A stretch of DNA of 64,000 nucleotides from Symbiodinium natans. Its lineage: Eukaryota; Sar; Dinophyceae; Suessiales; Symbiodiniaceae. Shown one piece after another: positions 56,780-64,000 of the stretch. The position numbers and the translations under genes are program-made. The notes beneath the pieces were generated by a model. It saw only the letters and a program-made list of their open reading frames with translations. It did not search any database and was not told the origin of the DNA. Numbering within the stretch: position 1 is the first letter of the stretch; each line of letters starts with the position of its first letter. Where the stretch lies: the NCBI GenBank assembly GCA_905221605.1, contig CAJNDS010001446.1:286927-350926 (forward strand), in the 5' to 3' direction.

Positions 56780-57180
56780 TCCATGCTTGCTCTGGGCTCC
56801 CAGCTTGACATCGACGGCTGCGGGGATGGATGTCCGGGCGCGTTCGCCGTGCCATGCGTGCTCGTGGCCAAGCAGCGCGGGCCACACGCAGGGGCCGCCA
56901 TCGGGCCTGCGATGGAAGTCCAGTGGCAATGGAGTCGCCACCTCGACCTCTGCTTCGTGCCCTGCCCAGCGAGCACGGCGAGCCTGCTTGCTTGGCGTTG
57001 TGGCCCTGGCGTCAAGCCGCAAAGTTCGGCCGCGCTCCGCAGCCCGGGCCCGCGTGGCGTGGCACTTCGGCCACTCAAACCTCGCCGACGCCGATTCCGC
57101 CCTGGAGGACCTGGGGGGGCAAATGTAGGCCGCTGGAGGCGTCGGGAACTTTTGTGGCTGGAGCCTTTTTGGAAAGGGTT
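56780..57180 (+). other. GC-rich island between telomere-type arrays
   Basis: A GC-rich stretch (about 56815-57130) with open frames in all three plus frames and on the minus strand, as expected of GC-rich DNA. No frame is clearly a protein. One plus frame (56546-57190) ends exactly in the following TTTAGGG array. Its composition differs sharply from both sides, so it may be an inserted piece of gene sequence. Confidence 0.35.
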
Positions 57181-57235
57181 TAGGGTTTAGGGCTTAGGGT
57201 TTAGGGTTTAGGGTTTAGGGTTTAGGGTTTTAGGG
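57178..57235. repeat. TTTAGGG telomere-type array
   Basis: About seven units, one TTAGGGC variant. Confidence 0.94.
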
Positions 57236-57680
57236 GGTTCATCGTTTCTGCCCTACTTGCATGGCTGCATGTCAGTGGTTCATTTTGATGCATTGAGCCT
57301 CCCACACTCCGATAGGCGCCCTGTTGGGACAAGGGGTCGTCTGCTGTAGCTTTCAAGGAGATGCCCCAAGATCCGCCCTGAGCCCTAAGCTTCGGACGTT
57401 CGCCCCTTAGAAGTCTCGCCATGTAAGGCCCTTTAGTGGGGATCTCAACACCTGTAACTCCTCTTGCCCGCAAGGGTATCTGATGCGAGGGTGTCTGATG
57501 CGAAAAGACGAAGGTAGCCTAAAACATTTAGACCTGGCCGCAAGGAGACGCTGCAGTCGTGGCGAGCCTCATTTCCGGATGCGCGCGGGCTGTCTCTCAC
57601 CCACGTATCTGCTCCTCCGCAGGCGAGGGGGACGATATCATCGGGTCGAGAACTTGACTGTAGCTGATTTCAAGCAGGAG
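57236..57680. other. Unique spacer
   Basis: No gene recognised. A plus frame from 57483 (AARRRCSRGEPHFRMRAG) is uninformative and runs into the adjacent microsatellite. Confidence 0.3.
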
Positions 57681-57684
57681 TCCC

Positions 57685-57832
57685 TCTGTGTCCGTGTCTC
57701 TGTGTGTCTCTCTCTGTGTGTCTGTGAGTGGGTCTCTGTCGCTGGTTGGCTGGCTGGCTGGCTGCCTGGCTGGCTGTCTGTCTATCTGTCTGTCTGTCTA
57801 TCTGTCTGTCTGTGTGTGTGTGTGTGTGTTTT
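57685..57832. repeat. TCTG/GGCT/TG microsatellite
   Basis: TGTCTCTGTGTG, (TGGC)n, (TCTGTCTA)n, then (TG)n tracts in succession. Confidence 0.93.
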
Positions 57833-58074
57833 TATTGGCGTGTTCTGCTTCTGACTTTGTATAGATTGCTCGGGCTCATGTGCTACCTGAGGTTCTGTAG
57901 GTCTTGTTTTCAAAAGCCCTGTTCGGGTGTCCCGTTATTATACAGACAATGAAGCTTAACCTTGTTGCTAGGTCCTATTTCTGAAGGTCTTGGCGACTTT
58001 TTGCTTTTCTAGGGTTTTTTTTTGGGACCTGGGTACCCTGATCCCTCAGCCTCAATGTGTTAGGCCCAAACCTA

Positions 58075-58445
58075 GACCTAAATCCCAAACCTAAACCCTA
58101 AACCCTAAACCCTAAACCCTAAACCCTAAACCCTAAGCCCTAAGCCCTAAGCCCTAAGCCCTAAGCCCTAAGCCCTAAGCCCTAAGCCCTAAGCCCTAAG
58201 CCCTAAGCCCTAAACCCGAAAGGCCCTAAACCCGAAACTTGGAACCAGATTGCAAGCGAGGAGCCCATGCCGGCGTGCAAACAAGGCGAGGGCACGGCAC
58301 CCTTATTTCTGGACTTTGGCGCGCAGGTGCCAGCAAACCCCAAACCCCAGACCCCAGGCCCCAAACCCCAAACCCCAAACCCCAAACCCCAAACCCCAAA
58401 CCCGAAACCCTAAACCCCAAACCCTAAACCCTAAACCCCAAACCC
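58075..58445. repeat. CCCTAAA, CCCTAAG and CCCCAAA blocks
   Basis: CCCTAAA at 58090-58135, about 11 units of CCCTAAG at 58136-58212, unique DNA to 58335, then CCCCAAA units to 58445. Three differently homogenised variants in the same orientation. Confidence 0.95.
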
Positions 58446-58499
58446 CCACAGTAGGGTAAGAGCCTGAAAGCCTGGTCTCAAAACCCAAGTTCTAAAGTA

Positions 58500-59200
58500 C
58501 TAGGGGTTTTAGGGTTCATAGGGTTTTGAAGGTTAAGAAGATTTAGAGGGTTAATAGTGTGTTTAGGGCTTATAGGGCTTAAAGGGTTCATGGAGTTTAC
58601 AGGGTGCATAAGGCTTGTAGGGTGTCTGACATTTTTTGTTTATGGGATCCATAGGGCTTATAGGGCTGAGAGGCTTTATAGAGTTAAGGGTTCCCGAAAA
58701 GGAGGCCGGGCCTCACATGAACATCGCCTTTGGCTTGCTCTTCGTCCCTGCCAAGTGGGTTTCGCCTGGCTGCAAGCGGACCCAAACCCAAAAACCAAAG
58801 GCCATGAACTCCTACCCTAAACCCTAACCCCTAACGCCTATCATCCACCCTTTTTGTGCCTAGCACCTAGCTGGCCCCAACCAGGGTTTGCAGGTTGCCG
58901 GGTTCTAAACTCAGCCAGAGCCCCAAAACCCCAAAGCCCCTCGAGCATTCCCAAAACCCTCACGCTCTGAATCCCAAATGCCCTTAGCCCTAAAACCCTA
59001 AATAAACCCTAAGCCCTAAATCCTGAAGCCTTCCCCGGCTAGAGCAAAAGCCTAAGGTCGCAAAACCTTGAACCCTAGACCGCAAAAGGCCGCCCCGCTG
59101 AAGCCCTAGAACCCTCGAACCCAAGCCTAGGTTGACCGGGGGCCTGGGCTGTTGAGGAGGCTGCAGCAGGAACGTGCCTCCTTCTTGGCTGAAAGAAATG
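58500..59200. other. Degenerate G-rich and C-rich telomere-like sequence
   Basis: TTAGGGTTCATAGGG-type degenerate repeats at 58500-58690, unique sequence at 58695-58800, and degenerate CCCTAAA-like words at 58800-59125. No gene called. Confidence 0.5.
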
Positions 59201-59206
59201 GGCTTT

Positions 59207-59300
59207 AAGGGGCTCTAAGGGGCTTTAAGGGGCTTTAAGGGGCTTGAAGGGGCTTGAAGGGGCTTCAGGCTTTTGGGATTAGGGTTCAGGGTTCAGGGTT
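59207..59300. repeat. GGGGCTTTAA ten-base tandem array
   Basis: About six units of GGGGCTTTAA/GGGGCTTGAA, then TTCAGGG and TTTAGGG. Confidence 0.9.
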
Positions 59301-59332
59301 TAGGGATGAGTGGGCCCTTAAGCCCGCAACTA

Positions 59333-59480
59333 CCTGGAGGTTTATTTGGGTAGTTATAAGTGGGGTTCTTAGCAGGGTAACCATGGATATAACTGGCGAT
59401 AAGCTTGTTTAGGGCACTTCTAGCTCTCGTTATGTTCATCCAATGTAGCCCTACTGATATCTACCATCAACCTTCCAGTG
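59333..59480. mobile_element. Family B-like palindromic sequence
   Basis: The left end ACCTGGAGGTTTATTTGGGT then AGTTATAAGTGGGG, and the right end with CAACCTTCCAGT, are roughly inverted. It resembles the clearer copy at 61721-61827. Confidence 0.38.
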
Positions 59481-59719
59481 AAGCCCCAAATCCTACCGCC
59501 TATGGCCCAAAGCCACTAAGGCCCCAAGCACCCGCATCCTCACTCTACCCTAAACCCTGAACACCCTAATCCCTACACCCCGAACCCTAAACCCTAAGCC
59601 CTAGCTTACGGGTGCTTCGGGGGAGTGGGGGGAGGGTCCCTGGCTGCCATCTAACCCCCATATCGCAACCCCTGCAGCAGTATCTGGAAACACCCCCACT
59701 CACCCTTGAGACCTAAACC

Positions 59720-60320
59720 CGATGGTTGAGGGTCTAGGGGTTTAGGGGTTTAGGGGTTTAGGGGTTTAGGGGTTTCGGGGTTTAGGGTTTAGGGCCCAAA
59801 CGGCTTGCGGCTGCACCTGAAGGTTCATGGAAGTCCATGGCTAAACGCAAAGTAGGGCGACACGTACCCTCCAAAAAGGTTCGAACCAGCTGTAGTTTGG
59901 GGCTTTAGGGGCGGCGCCAGAGCCTCTGGGAAGCCGGCCTACAGATTCGTGCTCTCAAGCCCAATGCAACTTCCCAGAGTGGGCCCCAAAGCCCCAAAGC
60001 CCTCCCGACCCCAAACCTCCTACCAGGAGCTGCGCTGGCCTTTAGGAGCACCTCTTGTAGCTCTGCCTACAGAGGGCCCCACACTGCAGCGCGGAGCCCA
60101 GCACTTGTTCAGGAGCGTGGCGTGCAGGTTTGAGGGGATCTTTACAGCCCGCCTTGTAACTTTTCCCACCTCATGCACGGTTGCCCTACTACTCGTAAGC
60201 ACGGACCTCCAAGTCGAATCCGACCCGAGCAGGCACCCTAAACCCCCAAGCTAAAACCCCTGAACCCTAAACCCCCTAAACCCTAAACCCCCTAAACCCT
60301 AAACCCTACAAACCCTCAGC
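59720..60320. repeat. Telomere-type arrays with unique spacer
   Basis: GTTTAGGG at 59733-59795 (an eight-base variant), unique sequence 59800-60235, then CCCTAAA/CCCCTAAA at 60235-60320. A plus frame within the spacer (FEGIFTARLVTFPTS at about 60128-60175) is a weak coding hint only. Confidence 0.8.
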
Positions 60321-60669
60321 CCCCTCCAAGACCGAGCTTGGACCCCCACCCCCATGCCCCCCAGGTTCGGTGCAGCGGAACAGGACAGCCCCAAGCGGGT
60401 GTTGGAGAGGGGAAGGTCTGTTGCTCAGGGTTGGGGTGTAGGGTGTTGAGTTTGTTGTTTGATTTTGAAGTTTTTTGCTTAAAATCTGACACAGGAGGTC
60501 TAGGTTCGCTTGTAAGCCCCTTCAAACAAAAAGCGGGTGCCCCCTCCGTTTTGCTAGGCGACCTTGGGATCGAGGACTCGGGGCTTACTCGGGCTTACTA
60601 GAGGGGTCGGAAAATAATTACCACTAGAATTCCCTCATGGTTCCTTTATAATTATCCTATCATACCCCC

Positions 60670-60908
60670 CCCCCCCCAAAAAAAAAAAACAAGAAAAGAA
60701 CCTTTTCTAACTGTTAAGGCCCCCGATATTCCCCCCCCGCCGCAGGATCCGCAGCAGCCAGCGGCGCACGCTTCCTTCGTGGAGGCCCTCGGGCGGAGCT
60801 CCGCAGGGCTTTGGCGCCGATGCGGGGGTTGGAGGTGTAAGGTTTCAGGGACTCAGGGTTTCAGGGCTCTCGTGTTTATATATATATATATATATATATG
60901 TATTTAGT

Positions 60909-60959
<51 letters not shown>

Positions 60960-61012
60960 TTATTATTATATTATTATTATTATTTTTTTTTGGGGGGGGG
61001 GGGGGGGGGGCG
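60670..61012. repeat. C-run/A-run, TA, TTTA and TTA microsatellites, G-run
   Basis: C-run then A-run at 60665-60690; (TA)n at 60878-60900; (TTTA)n at 60908-60958; (TTA)n at 60960-60983; T-run and G-run at 60984-61010. Unique GC-rich sequence (60740-60840) separates the first from the rest. Confidence 0.95.
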
Positions 61013-61078
61013 GTTGAGGATTCCAGGATTTTGGGGCTTCAGAGCTGTAGGGTTCTGTTGGCGTTTTTTTAGGGTTTT

Positions 61079-61284
61079 GAGGCTTCCAGCAACTGTTCTG
61101 CAAGTTTTTGGAAAGGATACCAGGAGTTGAATGGGCTTTAGACAAGAACGATGTTGATGGTTTGGAGGGATTTAGATCCGATAGTTCCTTGCGAAAAAAG
61201 CGTACTGACACTCTAAACGGGTCTACGCTGTCCACGCCGTTCGGGCTTACAGGCATCGGATCCACGATGCGCGATGTTGAATAG
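61079..61284 (+). CDS. Coding-like fragment, 3' exon candidate
   Basis: Opening after a TGA, the frame reads GFQQLFCKFLERIPGVEWAL, then DKNDVDGLEGFRSDSSLRKK and GSTLSTPFGLTGIGSTMRDV to TAG. Charged and hydrophobic residues are well mixed and there is no low complexity. It has no ATG. It could be the last exon of a gene whose other exons are lost or unrecognised, or a fragment carried by repeats. Family not recognised. Confidence 0.4.
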
Positions 61285-61374
61285 ATGAGTACTGGCTCCT
61301 TGGCCCGAATGCCCTAATTACAACGATGGGTCCACAATCCTGAGCCCCTTTGCCCTCGACCCCCCGGACTTTGC

Positions 61375-61515
61375 CCTAAACCCTCAACCCCAAACCCTAA
61401 ACCTTAAACGCTAAACCCTAAACCCTAAATCCTAAACGCTAAACCCTAAACCCTAATCCCTAAACCCTAAACCCAAAACCCAGAACCCAAAACCCAACAC
61501 CCTAAACCCTAAACC
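61375..61515. repeat. Degenerate CCCTAAA array
   Basis: CCCTAAA with CCCAAAA, CCTTAAA and CGCTAAA variants. Confidence 0.92.
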
Positions 61516-61617
61516 TCGCATCCCCCAAGTAACTCAAGTCAAAGGCCGCGTCCTTGGAAGCGATCAGCCAAGAGAGCATCCGCATCCAGGACAGGCCTCG
61601 CACCCTGAAAACTGAAG

Positions 61618-61705
61618 GAATTAGGGTTTAGGGTTTAGGGTTTAAGGTTTAGGGTTTAGGATTTAGGGTTTAGGGTTTAGGGTTTAGGGTTTAGGGTTTA
61701 GGGCA
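61618..61705. repeat. TTTAGGG telomere-type array
   Basis: About 11 units, opposite in orientation to the previous array, followed directly by a family B palindromic element. Confidence 0.96.
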
Positions 61706-61720
61706 TCTCCGGTTCTTAGT

Positions 61721-61827
61721 ACTTGGAGGTTCATGGGTGGTCGTGGGGCTATAAGTAGGGTAGCTATACTCACAACTTTACTTCGGGTACTAATTGCCCT
61801 ACTTATAACTACCCATGAACCTTCACG
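61721..61827. mobile_element. Palindromic element family B (best copy)
   Basis: The left arm ACTTGGAGGTTCATGGGTGG then GGGGCTATAAGTAGGG is the inverse of the right arm CCCTACTTATAACTACCCAT then GAACCTTCACGT. 107 bases, no coding capacity. Relatives are at 54947-55054, 59333-59480 and from 62914. Confidence 0.65.
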
Positions 61828-61924
61828 TAGGGAAGCGCGTTGGTCCTAAAGAATCCCTAAAAGCCGGGGTTGCGGGTGAGGTATCTTCAGCCAAATGGGT
61901 TTGTAGCCTTACCTAGGCCAGGAT

Positions 61925-62055
61925 AACCCTAAACCCTAAACCCTAAACCCTAAACCCTAAACCCTAAACCCTAAACCCTAAACCCTAAACCCTAAACCCT
62001 AAACCCTAAACCCTAAACCCTAAACCCTAAACCCCAAACCCTAAACCCTAAACGG
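61925..62055. repeat. CCCTAAA telomere-type array
   Basis: About 18 near-perfect units, one CCCCAAA. Confidence 0.97.
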
Positions 62056-62079
62056 TCGTCCCCACGCTCAAGTCGATGT

Positions 62080-62210
62080 GCCTGGGCAGCTAGGATGGCC
62101 AGTAGTACCCTTATTCCCTTTTTTGGTAGGTGTAGGTTCCCAAAAAAGAAACCTTTAAGCAAAAAAAGGGGCACCCATTTTTCATCCTAGGTTACTGGGC
62201 AACCTAGGCA
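62080..62210. mobile_element. Palindromic element family C (copy 3)
   Basis: The left part GGCAGCTAGGATGGCCAGTA then GTACCCTTATTCCC, and the right part CATCCTAGGTTACTGGGCAA then CCTAGGCA, are inverted relative to each other. The interior TTTTTTGG/CCAAAAAA pairs. It follows a CCCTAAA array by about 30 bases. Confidence 0.6.
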
Positions 62211-62214
62211 GAAG

Positions 62215-62460
62215 GTAGAGTGGAGTTTGGATTTTGGGGATGTGGAGCTGCAAGTTTTTGGGAGCGCCCAAAGCTTTCAACCACGCAAGGCAGAGCTGCA
62301 ACTTCTTCATTCTGCTTTGAACTTTGGGGACCGAAGAGGCCTCTGCCAAAAAAAAAAGAGGGAGAGATCAAAGTGCTACAAAAGTTTGGGGCTTGGCCTT
62401 AGCTCCGGGGAGGGGTGCCAGCAGCACACAACTTGCAGACATTCGAGAAAGGCTTGGAGA
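62215..62460. other. Unique spacer
   Basis: The two short plus frames (62220-62402, 62227-62484) have no recognisable protein character. Confidence 0.35.
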
Positions 62461-62468
62461 GGGGGAAC

Positions 62469-62592
62469 TTGGGTAGTTACCTGAATTAGGGTCCCTTTTT
62501 TGGGTACCCATTATAAGGCGGCACCCCTTCAAAACGGGATCCCAAGAAGTGACCCTAATTTAGAGGAGTACCCACTTATCAACCGGCTACCT
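62469..62592. mobile_element. Family C/B-like palindromic sequence
   Basis: The left TTGGGTAGTTACCTGAATTA then GGGTCCC, and the right TGACCCTAATTTAGAGGAGT then CCGGCTACCT, are inverted. It combines features of families B and C. Confidence 0.45.
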
Positions 62593-62616
62593 ATATCCTC
62601 TTCGCAGGCTTCGGAG

Positions 62617-62895
62617 GTTTAGGGTTTAGGGTTTAGGGTTTAGGGTTTAGGGTTTAGGGTTTAGGGTTTAGGGTTTAGGATTTAGGGTTTAGGGCTTAGG
62701 GCTTAGGGCTCAGGGCCCCGGATGCCTTCTTCAGGACAGCATTGACGAGAACCCGATGCTCAGCATACAGGAGCCCGTGGCTGCAACTAGAGGGGCTCTG
62801 AGCCCTAAGCCCTAAGCCCTAAGCCCTAAACCCTAAACCCTAAACCCTAAACCCTAAGCCCTAAGCCCTAAACCCTAAACCCTAAACCCTAAACC
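62617..62895. repeat. TTTAGGG then CCCTAAG/CCCTAAA arrays
   Basis: TTTAGGG at 62617-62712 ends in GCTTAGGG units. After a 90-base spacer come CCCTAAG and CCCTAAA at 62802-62895. The two arrays are inverted about the spacer. Confidence 0.96.
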
Positions 62896-62913
62896 TCCTC
62901 CCCTGGCTCTTAG

Positions 62914-63110
62914 TACTTGAAGGTTCGTGGTACTTAATCACCCAAGTATAACTGTATCCAGAACCCGCTTATAAGCCCCTTAAGCACCCTGATAGGGTTA
63001 TCCTTGGGTTAGAAGTGCAATTGCTATAGTAGGGAACGAGGGGAATTAGGGCCCGATATATACCCCTTAAGGGATTATAGACCTCATTCCCTCATCCCGA
63101 CGCGCTTCCC
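62914..63110. mobile_element. Family B-like diverged element
   Basis: It begins TACTTGAAGGTTCGTGGTAC like the left end of 61721-61827, then contains AAGTATAACTG and CTTATAAGCCCC and diverges. No clear right end. Confidence 0.35.
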
Positions 63111-63209
63111 GAGCGAGCATCTTGTCGTTTGTAATTAGGGCTGGTCTAAGATTGCGGGTCTTTTCTGGGTCTCCTTGACGGAGCACTTGATTTCCGATTC
63201 CTTAGGGCA

Positions 63210-64000
<791 letters not shown>

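Noticed and set aside
46640-62900. A true chromosome end
   Set aside because: The telomere-type arrays are interrupted, face both ways and are followed by more than 1 kb of other sequence, so they are interstitial as assembled.

Overview
The window looks like nuclear DNA of a dinoflagellate-type alveolate (inference). Four points support this. (1) Protein-like stretches are short exons split by many introns, with almost no long open frames. (2) One well-resolved gene (15.5-16.6 kb, + strand) encodes a multi-pass membrane protein whose motifs (FDHVKEEIRSHHD, WPFALNAIQFSDPF) I recognise from dinoflagellate gene sets. (3) TTTAGGG/CCCTAAA telomere-type repeats occur throughout; this repeat type is reported for dinoflagellates, and also for plants and chromerids. 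(4) Microsatellites and homopolymers are very abundant. There are no bacterial operons, rRNA genes or CRISPR arrays.

Layout. About 1-43 kb is the gene-bearing half. In order it holds: a GLOD4-like glyoxalase-domain gene (+, about 0.96-5.1 kb, possibly to 6.07 kb); a HEAT-repeat protein gene (+, 7.6-11.6 kb, possibly to 12.2 kb); an unidentified gene on the minus strand (about 15.4 down to 12.3 kb) with a large triplet-repeat block inside it; the membrane protein gene (+, 15.5-16.6 kb); a cyclin-like gene (+, 18.4-19.7 kb); several unidentified exon clusters on + (22.6-24.6, 25.3, 26-27, 30.2-32.9, 33.6-34.9 kb); a purine-rich, frame-broken probable mobile element (28.2-29.8 kb); minus-strand exons at 36.4-37.9 kb; and scattered exons at 38-43.4 kb. 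Splice boundaries are estimates made by eye.

From about 43.9 kb to the end the window is almost entirely repetitive. It contains a CA/CAGA microsatellite ending at a 100-base N gap, a palindromic GAATTAATT satellite, a G/C-run-bounded hairpin, then about 17 kb of telomere-type arrays that repeatedly switch orientation and drift into variant units. These arrays are interspersed with several families of about 90-130 bp palindromic (MITE-like) elements, one 5'-truncated LINE-type RNase H reading frame (51.0-52.1 kb) bounded on both sides by telomeric repeats, and a few short coding-like islands. The window ends in a long CA microsatellite.

The most interesting signals are not single genes. They are the small palindromic element families, dispersed tRNA-like short sequences whose 3' ends run into AAACCCTAAACCC, and the retroelement fragment embedded in telomeric repeats. 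Together they suggest a subtelomeric or telomere-repeat-rich region built by repeated insertion and inversion.
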